The position numbers and the translations under genes are program-made. From Mycobacterium sp. 852002-51961_SCH5331710 (lineage in GTDB: Bacteria; Actinomycetota; Actinomycetes; Mycobacteriales; Mycobacteriaceae), in the NCBI RefSeq assembly GCF_001665535.1, contig NZ_LZSQ01000025.1:1-38793 (forward strand): a stretch of 38,793 nt of DNA, given 5' to 3'. The notes beneath the pieces are model-generated. The model was not told the origin of the DNA. It did no database searches and was given only the letters and a program-made list of their open reading frames with translations. Positions 8,559-16,818 of the stretch are shown piece after piece. The first letter of the stretch is position 1; each line of letters starts with the position of its first letter.

Positions 8559-9149
8559 TCAGGACTTTCGCGAGCCGTTCAGCGACCGCATCCAGCGCTG
8601 CATGAAGGCGCGCATCTCGTCATGTCCGAGCGTGACGCCGACGGCGTCCTCGTTGCACAGGCTGCGCGCGATCTGCGCGATCAACATCGAGACGGCCACC
8701 GGCGGATAATCGTCGAGATCGATGCCGTTTGCGCGTAGCGCGACGGTCACCGCGGCCGTCTCGATGTCGCGGACGCGCTCGGCATACGCCTTCAGTTCGG
8801 CGCGAATGACCTTGCGGTGATTGGCCAGAGCCATGAATTCGGTGTTGAGGCCCGTCATACGCAGATCGCTGTTGATCAGCCAGAGCGTGTGCAACGGGTC
8901 GTCGTCGGTGAGCGCGGCGCGCATGTTCTCCAGGGACACCTCCGCGCCGGCCCGCAGCACTTCGACGAACAAGTCGTCCATCGTCGGGAAGTAGTAGTAG
9001 ACCAGCGCCTGTTTGACCCCAGCCTCGGCGGCCACGCGTCGCGACGTCGCGGCGGCGTAACCCTCGTCGCGCATGATCTTGGCGGTGGCCTCGATGAGTC
9101 GTTGCCGTGCCCCGGCTTCGGCCGGTTTGGCGTTCGCGGCGCGCGGCAT
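8559..9149 (-). CDS. TetR/AcrR family transcriptional regulator
   Basis: 196 residues from the ATG at 9149, chosen because GGAGGG lies 6 nt upstream; an in-frame ATG at 9209 adds 20 basic residues without a ribosome site. The N-terminal TetR helix-turn-helix covers about residues 15-62 (TSRRVAAEAGVKQALVYYYF), followed by an all-helical ligand-binding domain. It lies between a minus-strand SDR/LLM operon and a divergent CYP. Perfect or near-perfect TGATCGATCGATCA palindromes flank it on both sides, so it is the likely local repressor of both. The ligand is unknown. Confidence 0.9.
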   Translation of the reverse strand: MPRAANAKPAEAGARQRLIEATAKIMRDEGYAAATSRRVAAEAGVKQALVYYYFPTMDDLFVEVLRAGAEVSLENMRAALTDDDPLHTLWLINSDLRMTGLNTEFMALANHRKVIRAELKAYAERVRDIETAAVTVALRANGIDLDDYPPVAVSMLIAQIARSLCNEDAVGVTLGHDEMRAFMQRWMRSLNGSRKS

Positions 9150-9219
9150 CAGCGACCCTCCGCTCGAACGCTTGCCCCTCTGTCGCGCCTTGTGATAGGC
9201 ATGGCGCATCCTAACAGTT

Positions 9220-9233
9220 TGATCGATCGATCA
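9220..9233. promoter_or_regulatory. Predicted TetR operator, copy 2 (TetR/CYP divergent promoter)
   Basis: TGATCGATCGATCA is a perfect 14-bp palindrome located 70 bp upstream of the TetR start and 40 bp upstream of the CYP ATG. A near-identical copy lies at 8436-8449. Placement between divergent genes is typical of TetR autoregulation with control of the neighbouring enzyme. Confidence 0.7.
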
Positions 9234-9273
9234 GATTGGGTTGCGGACGCCAGGACCGAAAGGACGACCGTTC

Positions 9274-10554
9274 ATGACCGATCTCGCCTCGGTGGATTAC
9301 TTCTCCGACCATGCGATCAGCCAGGACCCCTACGCCTATTGGGACCACCTACGTGAACAGGGACCCGTCTTCCGTGAACCGAACTACGGCGTCGTCGCCG
9401 TCACCGGTTACCAGGAAGCGTTGGCGGCGTTCAAGGATCACGACTCCTTCTCGGCGGTCAACGCGATCGGCGGACCGTTCCCGCCGCTGCCGTTCGTCCC
9501 CGAGGGCGACGACATCACCGAACAGATTGAGGCACACCGCCATCTGTTCCCGATCCACGAGCACCTGGTGGTGATGGACCCACCGGCGCACGAGCGGGCC
9601 CGCTCCCTGCTGACCAAACTCCTCACGCCGCGTCGGCTCAAGGAGAACGAGGATTACATGTGGCAGCTGGTCGACAACCAGATCGACCAGATCATCGGGA
9701 ACGGGCGCTGTGAGTTCTTGTCCGAGTACGCCAAACCCTTCGCCACGTCGGCGATCATCGACCTGCTCGGGGTTCCCGAGGAGGACCGGCCGGAGTTCCT
9801 GGCGGCGCTGGGCGCCGAGCGTCCCGACGGTAGCCGGGTGGGCGCACTCGACGGCGAGCCGGTGGGTTTGGATCCGCTGCAGTACCTCGACGACAAGTTC
9901 GCCGGATACCTTGCCGAGCGTCGTCGGGAACCGCGCGGCGACGTGCTGTCGGGAATGGCGACCGCCCTGTACCCCGACGGCTCGACGCCGGAGCTGATCG
10001 AGGTCGTCAAGCCGGCGACCTTCCTGTTCGCCGCGGGCCAGGAGACCGTCACCAAGCTGCTCAGCGCGGCGGTCCAGACCCTCGGGGACCGGCCGGACTT
10101 CCAGCAGCTGCTGCGCGAGCATCCGGAGCGAATCGGAGCCTTCATCGAGGAGTCGCTGCGCATGCAGTCGCCGACGAAGGTCGATTTCCGGTTGGTCCGC
10201 AAGAGCACCACGCTCGGCGGGGTGCCGTTGAAGGCGGGCACGGTCGTGATGCTGTGCCTCGGCGCGGCCAACCGGGACCCCCGCAAGTTCGAGGATCCGC
10301 ACGAGTTCCGTCCGGACCGCAAGAACGTGCGCGAGCACATCGCGTTCGGCCGCGGAATCCACTCCTGCGCGGGTGCGCCGCTCGCGCGGGTGGAGGGCAG
10401 GATCACCGTGCAGCGGTTGCTGGAACGCATGCGCGACATCCGGATCAGCGAGTCAGCACACGGTCCGGCCGGTGAGCGCCACTACGCATACGACCCGACC
10501 TTTTTGCTGCGTGGTCTCACCGAGCTCCATATCGAGTTCACTCCGGCGGGGTGA
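9274..10554 (+). CDS. Cytochrome P450
   Basis: 426-residue bacterial-type (class I) P450. The I-helix oxygen-binding motif AGQET is at 254-258, the K-helix ExxR is Glu293-Arg296, and the heme-thiolate loop FGRGIHSCAG places the ligand at Cys365. No transmembrane anchor is seen. It starts at ATG 9274 behind AAAGGACG. It closely resembles the second P450 of the window (35490-36791) in the GGPFPPLPF segment, the RREPRxDVLxG segment and the C-terminal LRGLTELHxEF. No ferredoxin lies next to it, so electrons may come from the ferredoxin at 36788. Divergent from a TetR gene with a palindromic site between. Confidence 0.94.
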   Translation: MTDLASVDYFSDHAISQDPYAYWDHLREQGPVFREPNYGVVAVTGYQEALAAFKDHDSFSAVNAIGGPFPPLPFVPEGDDITEQIEAHRHLFPIHEHLVVMDPPAHERARSLLTKLLTPRRLKENEDYMWQLVDNQIDQIIGNGRCEFLSEYAKPFATSAIIDLLGVPEEDRPEFLAALGAERPDGSRVGALDGEPVGLDPLQYLDDKFAGYLAERRREPRGDVLSGMATALYPDGSTPELIEVVKPATFLFAAGQETVTKLLSAAVQTLGDRPDFQQLLREHPERIGAFIEESLRMQSPTKVDFRLVRKSTTLGGVPLKAGTVVMLCLGAANRDPRKFEDPHEFRPDRKNVREHIAFGRGIHSCAGAPLARVEGRITVQRLLERMRDIRISESAHGPAGERHYAYDPTFLLRGLTELHIEFTPAG

Positions 10555-10673
10555 TGACCGGCGGGCGCGGCGGGTGGCGAGCCTGAAATGCGCCGCTGAC
10601 CTGCGGTGTGACGGGCGCCTAAACGCAATTTGGCTGAGACGCTTGTCACAGGGCTCAAACCTACCTACTGTGT

Positions 10674-10693
10674 GTTCACTAGGTTGGTTGAAC
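10674..10693. promoter_or_regulatory. Possible operator upstream of a TetR gene
   Basis: GTTCA (10674-10678) and TGAAC (10689-10693) form an inverted repeat with a 10-nt spacer, 11 bp ahead of the TetR GTG start. Size and position fit an autoregulatory TetR site, but the arms are short, so chance is a real alternative. Confidence 0.4.
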
Positions 10694-10704
10694 GAAGGGG
10701 TTCG

Positions 10705-11322
10705 GTGTCTGCCACAGAGTCCGCGCGGCCGTATGCCACGCTCCTCGCCAAGGGCGAGGATCGCAGGCAGCGCATCCTTGCGGTGGCCGAACGCCTGCTC
10801 GCGCGCAACGGGTGGCGCAACACCTCGCTGGCCCAGATCGCGAAGGACGCCGGCGTCACCCCTGCGGGTCTGCTGCACCACTTCGAGTCCAAAGAACAAC
10901 TGCTCAACGCGGTGCTCGACGCCCGCGATGCCGACGATGCGATCCACGCCGACTATCGCTCCGGTGACCTCGTCACCGAGCTCGGCCGGGTGCCCGAACG
11001 CTTCGACCGCGCGCCCGAACTCGTCGGGACCTTCACCGTGCTGCTGGTCGAGAACATCGCGCCCGAGGCGCCCCTGCACGACCGTCTGGTCAAGCGCTAC
11101 CGCGACGCGGTCGACATCATCACCGCGATCATCGAGCGCGGTCAGGAAAGCGGCAAGTACCGCTCGGATCTCGACGCGGCCACCAAGGCCGTGGAAATCC
11201 TCGCCTTCACCTATGGAATGGAGACCCTATGGTTACTCGACCCATCGATCCAATTGGCCGAGGTGTTCAAGGGGTACGCCGAGTCGCTGGGACGCGAGCT
11301 GGCGCCGCGGAGCTCGACATGA
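10705..11322 (+). CDS. TetR family transcriptional regulator
   Basis: 205 residues. The N-terminal helix-turn-helix (about residues 20-67, SLAQIAKDAGVTPAGLLHHF) is followed by a C-terminal domain of the type common in actinobacterial TetR proteins. The GTG at 10705 is selected because GAAGGGG lies just upstream and the TetR homology begins soon after; a TTG at 10630 would add a non-homologous extension. The stop overlaps the ATG of the next gene (ATGA), so regulator and partner are probably translated together. Confidence 0.88.
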   Translation: MSATESARPYATLLAKGEDRRQRILAVAERLLARNGWRNTSLAQIAKDAGVTPAGLLHHFESKEQLLNAVLDARDADDAIHADYRSGDLVTELGRVPERFDRAPELVGTFTVLLVENIAPEAPLHDRLVKRYRDAVDIITAIIERGQESGKYRSDLDAATKAVEILAFTYGMETLWLLDPSIQLAEVFKGYAESLGRELAPRSST

Positions 11323-11822
11323 GGTACCGGCTGGACGTGGTCGCCCCGTCGGTGACGGACGCGGTGAAGTTTGCCGGTGGCTGGATCTACGACCGGGTGA
11401 TGGCGGGGTGGGACGTCACCGTGCTCGTCGGCGGTGACGAGGACGTCCGTCCGCTGACGATCCTGGGTGCCGAGACGCTCGACCTCGAGTCGGTCCTGGC
11501 GGACTGGGAGGAACGCCCCCACCCGCAGACGGTAGCCGTCGCGGCGAACATGATCGACCGGGATGCGCGCGTCCTGCAGCACGTGCGCAACGCGCTCGAG
11601 CAAGGCGCGACCGAGGTGACGCTCTGGGGTGAGCGGGTACCCGCCGAACTCGACAGCAGTGTCGACTCCGTCGAGCACCGCCTCAGCGCCGCCGCCCGGG
11701 CGTTCAAGGTCAAGGCCCTGACCGCGGCCGGCGAACCCGCTGCCGTCGACGTCGGTGGCTGCGAGACGTTCCGCTGCGGCATGATGGCCTCGGTCGCCGC
11801 GGATCTGGTGCCCGCCAGCTGA
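11319..11822 (+). CDS. Conserved-type hypothetical protein coupled to a TetR regulator
   Basis: 167 residues from the ATG at 11319, overlapping the TetR stop by 4 bp. I do not recognise a named domain. The sequence looks soluble and alpha/beta: it opens MRYRLDVVAPSVTDAVKFAGG, has a WIYDRVMAGWDVTVL segment and ends in GGCETFRCGMMASVAADL, with two Cys five residues apart. The tight coupling with the regulator suggests a co-effector, ligand sensor or antagonist, but this is inference. It ends 7 bp from the convergent kinase-like gene. Confidence 0.75.
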   Translation: MRYRLDVVAPSVTDAVKFAGGWIYDRVMAGWDVTVLVGGDEDVRPLTILGAETLDLESVLADWEERPHPQTVAVAANMIDRDARVLQHVRNALEQGATEVTLWGERVPAELDSSVDSVEHRLSAAARAFKVKALTAAGEPAAVDVGGCETFRCGMMASVAADLVPAS

Positions 11823-11829
11823 ATTCGCG

Positions 11830-12864
11830 TCAGCGGTAGTCGCTGGACTCAGCCAGCTCGGCCGCGGAGCGCATCAGCTCGACGATGACCGGGCCGTAGG
11901 CGAGCAGCTTCTCGTTGTCGCCGGCGCGCTGGAAACCCTGCTCGAGCACGATCGCGAGTTTCCACTTCGCCAGCACCAGGTAATAGTCGAGGTCGTCGAC
12001 CTGGCGCCCGGAGACCTTCGCGTAATGATCGACAACCTCTGCGCGCGAGGGCATCCCGCGCATGTCGACGTACCCCATCTCCGACTCCGTCGGCGCCGAC
12101 GTGTCCTCGGGCCAGCTCTGCACCATCCAGCCGAGGTCCAGCTTCGGGTCCCCGACGGTGCCCATCTCCCAGTCCACGATCGCGGCCAGCCGCGCGGGCG
12201 CCCCGTGCCGGTACATCACATTGGCGAATTGGTAGTCGCCGTGCATCAACCCGGGGATGTAGTCCAGCGGCCGATGCGTGCGCAGCCAATCGGTGGCAAC
12301 GTCGAGGCCGTCGATCTCGCGGCCCTTGATCCGGTCGAAGAACGCGATCCACCGGTCGACCTGACGTTCGTGGAAACCGTCGGGCCGACCAAGGTCCTGC
12401 AGCCCCTTGGCTTTCCAGTCGACCTTGGACAACAGCGCGATACCCTCCGCGAGCTCATAAGCCAGCTCGCCGCGCGCGGAGAGATCGGAGTCGAACGGCT
12501 CCGGCCACTTTCGGTCCTGAAGGTCCATCGGCGACCATCCGTCGACGAAGCCCATGAGGTAGAACGGGCGGCCCAACACCGCGGCGTCCTCACAGACGGC
12601 GACGGCCTCGGTGTGTGGAACTTCGGTGCCGTCGAGCGCCTCGATGATGCGCCACTCGCGCAGGATTCCCTTGTCGCGGTCCGGGGGAGCGCTCGGCGGC
12701 GGCATTCGCAGCACGCAACTGTGTTCTCCGCGGCGCAGTTCGTAGATGACGTTCTGGGTGCCGCCGGACAGGAACCGGGTCTGCAGCGGCTCGCCCTTGC
12801 CGGGCAACTCGGCCGCATCCATCCAATCGGTCAGGCGTGCAACGTCGATCGCGTCCTCGCTCAC
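11830..12864 (-). CDS. APH-family phosphotransferase (acyl-CoA metabolism kinase-like)
   Basis: 344 residues with the aminoglycoside-phosphotransferase/choline-kinase fold. The catalytic loop LMHGDYQFANVMY gives His208, Asp210 and Asn215, and the metal-binding Asp231 is in IVDWEMGTVGDP. Start at GTG 12864, overlapping the stop of the acyl-CoA dehydrogenase by 4 bp (GTGA); a longer opening at 12936 lies inside that gene. The kinase next to a large acyl-CoA dehydrogenase copies the domain pairing of animal ACAD10/ACAD11, where a kinase domain phosphorylates 4-hydroxyacyl-CoA. A role in hydroxyacyl-CoA breakdown is therefore more likely than antibiotic resistance. Confidence 0.9.
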   Translation of the reverse strand: MSEDAIDVARLTDWMDAAELPGKGEPLQTRFLSGGTQNVIYELRRGEHSCVLRMPPPSAPPDRDKGILREWRIIEALDGTEVPHTEAVAVCEDAAVLGRPFYLMGFVDGWSPMDLQDRKWPEPFDSDLSARGELAYELAEGIALLSKVDWKAKGLQDLGRPDGFHERQVDRWIAFFDRIKGREIDGLDVATDWLRTHRPLDYIPGLMHGDYQFANVMYRHGAPARLAAIVDWEMGTVGDPKLDLGWMVQSWPEDTSAPTESEMGYVDMRGMPSRAEVVDHYAKVSGRQVDDLDYYLVLAKWKLAIVLEQGFQRAGDNEKLLAYGPVIVELMRSAAELAESSDYR

Positions 12865-14162
12865 AGGTTCCCCACCTCGTTCTCGAGGTACTCGGCGAAC
12901 TTCGCCCGCGCCTTCTCCCGTTTGGCGGGGATCCACTCGGTCGGCCAGGTGTCGGTGCTGGGTGCGTAGTCACGCAGCACCTGTTTGGCCACCGTCGCCT
13001 TGTGTACCTCGGTCGGACCGTCGGCCAGCCCCATCACCGCGGCGCCGGTGACCATGCCGAGGAAGGGCATCTCATTGGTGACCCCGAGTGCGCCATGGAC
13101 CTGCATTGCGCGCCAGGCGATGTCGTGCAGCACTGTCGGCATCACGACCTTGACGGCGGCGATGTCCTTGCGCACCTTCTTGTAGTCGTTGTACTTGTCG
13201 ATCTCCCACGCGGTGTAGAGGACCATCAGCCGGAACTGCAGCAGCTGCGCGTACGAGTCGGCGATGTAGCCCTGGATGAACTGTTTCTCGGACAGCCTGC
13301 TGCCCTGGGTCTCGCGGCTGAGGGCGCGTTCGCACATCATGTCCAACGCCTTGCGGCTGAGTCCGATCGTGCGCATCGCGTGATGGATGCGGCCGCCGCC
13401 CAGGCGGGTCTGGGCGATGACGAACGCCTGGCCTTCGCCGCCGAGCAGCGCGTCGGCAGGCACCCGCACATTGTCGTAGTGGATCAGCGCGTGCGAACCC
13501 TCGTCGTCACGTTCACCGTGCAGACCGACGTTGCGCACGATGTTGACGCCCGGGGTGTCGGTCGGCACCAAGAACATCGACATGCCCTGGTACGCGCTGA
13601 CGTCGGGGTTCGTGACCACCATCACGATCAGGAACGACGCCGTTCTGGCGTTGGAGGAGAAGAACTTCCAGCCGTTGATCACCCAGTCGTCACCGTCGCG
13701 CACCGCGGTGGTCTTGAACAGCGTGGGATCGGCGCCGGCATGCGGTTCGGTCATCGAGTAACAGGAGAAGATCTCGCCGTCGAGCAACGGGCGCAGATAG
13801 CGCTCTTTCTGCGCGTCGGTGCCGTAGTGGGCGATGATCTCGGCGTTTCCGGTGTCGGGTGCCTGACAACCGAACACGATCGGCGCCCACTGGGAGCGGC
13901 CGAGGATCTCGTTGAGCAGCGCGAGTTTCAGCTGGCCGTAACCCTGGCCGCCGAGTTCGGGGCCCAGGTGGGTGGCCCACAGCCCCCGCCGGCGCACCTC
14001 GTCCTTGAGCGGATCGATCGCCCTGCGGCGGTTGGCATCCAGTGGCACGAACTGCTGGTCGGGGAACGCCAGGTCGAGCGGTTCGACCTCCTCCCTGACG
14101 AATTCGTCGGCCCAGTCGAGGACCTTCTGGTACTCGGGGTCGGTTTCGAAATCCAACGCCAT
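12861..14162 (-). CDS. Acyl-CoA dehydrogenase, ACAD10/11-like
   Basis: 433 residues, longer than typical FadE proteins. It has YSMTEPHAGADP in the middle domain, the C-terminal ALGVTNEMPF region and the loop LADGPTEVH with Glu385 in the position of the catalytic base. The pattern GADPTLFKTTA and the PTEVH loop match the ACAD10/ACAD11-like branch as I know it. An AAGGAG site precedes the ATG. It is translationally coupled to the kinase-like gene. A TetR gene on the same strand ends about 30 bp upstream, so all three may form one unit. Confidence 0.92.
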   Translation of the reverse strand: MALDFETDPEYQKVLDWADEFVREEVEPLDLAFPDQQFVPLDANRRRAIDPLKDEVRRRGLWATHLGPELGGQGYGQLKLALLNEILGRSQWAPIVFGCQAPDTGNAEIIAHYGTDAQKERYLRPLLDGEIFSCYSMTEPHAGADPTLFKTTAVRDGDDWVINGWKFFSSNARTASFLIVMVVTNPDVSAYQGMSMFLVPTDTPGVNIVRNVGLHGERDDEGSHALIHYDNVRVPADALLGGEGQAFVIAQTRLGGGRIHHAMRTIGLSRKALDMMCERALSRETQGSRLSEKQFIQGYIADSYAQLLQFRLMVLYTAWEIDKYNDYKKVRKDIAAVKVVMPTVLHDIAWRAMQVHGALGVTNEMPFLGMVTGAAVMGLADGPTEVHKATVAKQVLRDYAPSTDTWPTEWIPAKREKARAKFAEYLENEVGNL

Positions 14163-14192
14163 CGTGGTCTCCTTCCTCTCAGGTCTGCGCCG

Positions 14193-14840
14193 TCAGGCTC
14201 GTCGCGCCTCTGGCTGCCTCGTGTTGAACCCGACGACCAGTGCGGCGATATCGTCGGTGACGACTTCGGAGAACGACCGGTCGCCGAAACTTCCACTGGC
14301 CCAGTGCCGCACGCCCTCGCTGACATGCATGCCCGCCAACCGGGAGAGATGATCGACATCGACGTGGGCGGCGATCTTCCCGTCCTGTTGCGCACGGGCG
14401 AACAGTTCGCCGAACATGTCGGCGTCGGCGGTGTCGTCGACCGACTCGCCCGCGAGGATCCGGTGTTCGTGCCGGTAGCCCTCGAGAATCGTCTGGATGA
14501 TCAGCTCGCGCGGATTGCGCGCCATCGACCGTTCCAGGCTGCGCAACGCCTCGCCGATGGCGGCCTCGACGTCGTAATCAGCGCGCAGGAGCGCCCGAAC
14601 CTTTTTCTGCGCAGCCCGCGTCGAGAGCAGGCCGACCTCGAAGAGGATGTCCTCCTTGGCGGGGAAGTAGAAGTAGAACAGGCCTCGGGACACGCCGGCG
14701 GCCCGGCAGATGTCCGCGACCGTCGTCTTGGAGTATCCGTTCGTGCGCCACAGCGCCATCGCGGCCTGCACCAGGGCCCGCTTGGTCTCATGCGAACGGG
14801 CGCGCTGGAAAGACGCGCGCCGTTGACCACCGTCAGCCAT
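14193..14840 (-). CDS. TetR family transcriptional regulator
   Basis: 215 residues from the ATG at 14840; an in-frame ATG at 14885 would add 15 residues, and neither start has a strong ribosome site. The helix-turn-helix is about residues 22-64 (TTVADICRAAGVSRGLFYFYF), followed by a helical ligand domain. It is upstream of and codirectional with the ACAD/kinase pair and divergent from an SDR. The inverted repeat ATAGTTG...CAACTAT lies in the shared promoter region and is the obvious candidate operator. Confidence 0.86.
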   Translation of the reverse strand: MADGGQRRASFQRARSHETKRALVQAAMALWRTNGYSKTTVADICRAAGVSRGLFYFYFPAKEDILFEVGLLSTRAAQKKVRALLRADYDVEAAIGEALRSLERSMARNPRELIIQTILEGYRHEHRILAGESVDDTADADMFGELFARAQQDGKIAAHVDVDHLSRLAGMHVSEGVRHWASGSFGDRSFSEVVTDDIAALVVGFNTRQPEARRA

Positions 14841-14898
14841 CACATCGCCGCTGACCCTGGACACATCGGCACTGTAACAGCGCATTCGGTGCTTGCAA

Positions 14899-14921
14899 AT
14901 AGTTGACGTTTGTCCAACTAT
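14899..14921. promoter_or_regulatory. Predicted operator between divergent TetR and SDR genes
   Basis: ATAGTTG (14899-14905) and CAACTAT (14915-14921) form perfect 7-bp arms with a 9-nt spacer, immediately upstream of the SDR ATG at 14928. The position would block a leaderless SDR promoter. The left flank GCAAATAGTTGAC also resembles the GCAAGTAGTTGATAC element found upstream of the aldehyde dehydrogenase, which may be chance. Confidence 0.6.
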
Positions 14922-14927
14922 CTAAGG

Positions 14928-15680
14928 ATGGTCGCGGCACTCGACGGTAGACGCATCTTGGTGACCGGCGGGGCGAGCGGTATCGGCGCGGCGGCGGTGC
15001 AGGTGCTCACGGAGGTGGGCGCGCGTGTCGTCGCCACCCGCCACACGACGGAACCACCCGACGTGGCGGGGGTGTCGTGGATGCCGTGCGACGTTCGAGA
15101 CGCCGACGCCGTCGAGCGGACCGTGCGGGCCGCGGCCGAGGAGATGGGCGGCCTCGACGTGCTGCTCAATGCCGCGGGGTTGTGGCAGGCGGGGATACCG
15201 GGTCAGATCACCGCGGACGACATCGATTCCCTGTTCGACACCAACGTCAAAGCCACGATCCTCACGAACCAGTCGGCGTACGCCGTGATGCGCGAGGACG
15301 GCGGCGGCCGCATCATCAACTTCGGCTCGGCCGAGGCCGTGATGGGTAGCCCGCTCTCGGCGGTCTATGCGGCCACCAAGGGGGCGGTGGCGGCGTGGAC
15401 CCGATCGGCCGCCAGGACGTGGGCGGCCGAGAAGGTGTCGGTGATCGCGCTGGCGCCCGCGGTGCAGACGCCGGGCGCCGAGCGGCTGCGCGAATTCCTC
15501 GGATCCGCCGCCGAATTCATGGACGAGCAGCTGAAGACATCGATCCCGCTCGGTGGGGCGCTCGGCGATCCCGTTCGAGATCTCGGGCCCGCGTTGGTGT
15601 TCTTCTGCAGCGAGGGTTCGCACTTCATGACGGGACAACTCGTCGCCGTGGACGGCGGCCTGGTGATGCTCGGATCGTAG
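14928..15680 (+). CDS. Short-chain dehydrogenase/reductase
   Basis: 250 residues. TGGASGIG is at 13-20, NAAG at 81-84, with Ser134, Tyr147 and Lys151 as the catalytic set, and MTGQLVAVDGG near the C-terminus. The first ATG consistent with the family is 14928; a TTG at 14910 falls inside the inverted repeat. There is no useful ribosome site, so leaderless initiation is plausible. The gene is divergent from the TetR/ACAD/kinase unit and probably controlled by the same regulator. The substrate is unknown. Confidence 0.9.
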   Translation: MVAALDGRRILVTGGASGIGAAAVQVLTEVGARVVATRHTTEPPDVAGVSWMPCDVRDADAVERTVRAAAEEMGGLDVLLNAAGLWQAGIPGQITADDIDSLFDTNVKATILTNQSAYAVMREDGGGRIINFGSAEAVMGSPLSAVYAATKGAVAAWTRSAARTWAAEKVSVIALAPAVQTPGAERLREFLGSAAEFMDEQLKTSIPLGGALGDPVRDLGPALVFFCSEGSHFMTGQLVAVDGGLVMLGS

Positions 15681-15699
15681 GCACATCGGAAGGCGGAAC

Positions 15700-15885
15700 A
15701 TGCCCGACCTGCACGACGTCGTCATGCGCAGCCATTCGGCGCACACCTTCACCGCGTTCTTGGCCGAGGTGATGGGGATGGAGGTGCAGTTCCGGATGCA
15801 CGTCGCCGGCGAGGTGCCCATCGAGTTCATGGGAGCTTATGCGCCCGAAGCGAACTCCGATACCAGCGACGCGACGAATTCCTGA
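15700..15885 (+). pseudogene. Short reading frame, possible VOC/glyoxalase-fold fragment
   Basis: 61 codons with a GGAAGG-type ribosome site before the ATG. The first ~45 residues (MPDLHDVVMRSHSAHTFTAF and onward to a GMEVQF strand) resemble the first beta-alpha-beta unit of a vicinal-oxygen-chelate protein. The rest runs antisense into the end of the LLM oxidoreductase gene, overlapping it by 49 bp. This is too short for a working VOC domain, so a truncated remnant seems likeliest; a genuine small protein is the alternative. Confidence 0.35.
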
Positions 15886-16805
15886 GTGCGCTGACGTGAG
15901 GCCTGTCGTTGGGCGGCGTCCTGCCCGAGCGGAACCACCCGCAATGCCAGGTCGGTGACGCCGGCGTCGCGGTAGCCGCGCAGCCGCGCCTCGACGGTCG
16001 CCTCGTCGCCGGCGGCCATGGTGTCGCCGACGTCTTCGGCGTCGCCGTGTTCGAGCAGGCGGACGTAGTTGGGGGAGAAGTCGGCGTGACCGAGGACCTC
16101 GCTGGCGTAGGCTCGGGCCGTATCGACTTCGCTGTCCGCGCAGAGCGCGACGGGAACACCGGCGACGATCCGGACACCCTCGCGGCCCGCGTCTTTCGCC
16201 GCTGCCGTGATGCGGGGCACCACGTAGTCACCGATCGCGCGTTCGTCAGCCATCCACAGGATGGTTCCGCCGGTGCGCTCTCCGGCGATCCGCAGCATGG
16301 TCGGACCGAGCGCGGCCACCAATACCGGGACGGTGAAGGCGTCGGTGACGTCGATCGGACTGTGCACGCGATAGGCGCCGTTGTCGACGGCGACGGCGCC
16401 CGGTCCGCCGAACGCCGCGTCGAGCACCTCGAGGTAGTCACGAATCAACCGCGCGGGCTTGTCGTAGGACAGGCCGAGCTGGTCGGAGACGATCCAGTGG
16501 TGTGACGGGCCGATTCCCAGGGTGAACCTGCCGCCACAGGCGATCTGAGTGGTGAGTGCCTGCTGGGCCATGATGAGCGGATGGCGGGTCTGGATCGGAA
16601 CCACCGCAGTCCCGATCTCGATGCGCTCGGTGGCGTTTCCGAGCAGCGCCACGGCCGTCATCGCATCGAGATAGCCGGGCACCTGCGGCATCCAGAAGGA
16701 CGCGAAACCCTGTTTCTCCGCGGCCTTTCCATCGTCGATCAGACCGTTCAACCGTTCGGCGCGGGGCCGCTCCTTGTCGGAGCCGACCATCAAACCGACG
16801 CGCAT
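15837..16805 (-). CDS. LLM-class F420-dependent oxidoreductase
   Basis: 322-residue luciferase-like protein of the actinobacterial F420 group: MRVGLMVGSDKERPRAE start, GFASFWMPQ, RIEIGTAVVPIQTRHP and GRFTLGIGPSHHWI. GGAGGTG precedes the ATG at 16805. The C-terminus ends in a short Ala-rich stretch (LVSEFASGA). Codirectional with two genes that follow on the same strand upstream, at 14-bp and 11-bp spacings, so 15837-18485 probably forms one operon led by the epimerase. It would catalyse an F420H2-linked reduction or oxidation; the substrate is not evident. Confidence 0.9.
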   Translation of the reverse strand: MRVGLMVGSDKERPRAERLNGLIDDGKAAEKQGFASFWMPQVPGYLDAMTAVALLGNATERIEIGTAVVPIQTRHPLIMAQQALTTQIACGGRFTLGIGPSHHWIVSDQLGLSYDKPARLIRDYLEVLDAAFGGPGAVAVDNGAYRVHSPIDVTDAFTVPVLVAALGPTMLRIAGERTGGTILWMADERAIGDYVVPRITAAAKDAGREGVRIVAGVPVALCADSEVDTARAYASEVLGHADFSPNYVRLLEHGDAEDVGDTMAAGDEATVEARLRGYRDAGVTDLALRVVPLGQDAAQRQASRQRTQEFVASLVSEFASGA

Positions 16806-16818
16806 TCACACCTCCGTC

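Noticed and set aside
11830..12864. Aminoglycoside resistance gene
   Set aside because: The APH fold is shared by many metabolic kinases; coupling to an acyl-CoA dehydrogenase points to metabolism.
12837..14906. Plus-strand open frame of 689 codons opposite the ACAD/TetR genes
   Set aside because: It runs antisense across two genes with good motifs and starts, and its own sequence is His/Arg/Val-rich without a domain.
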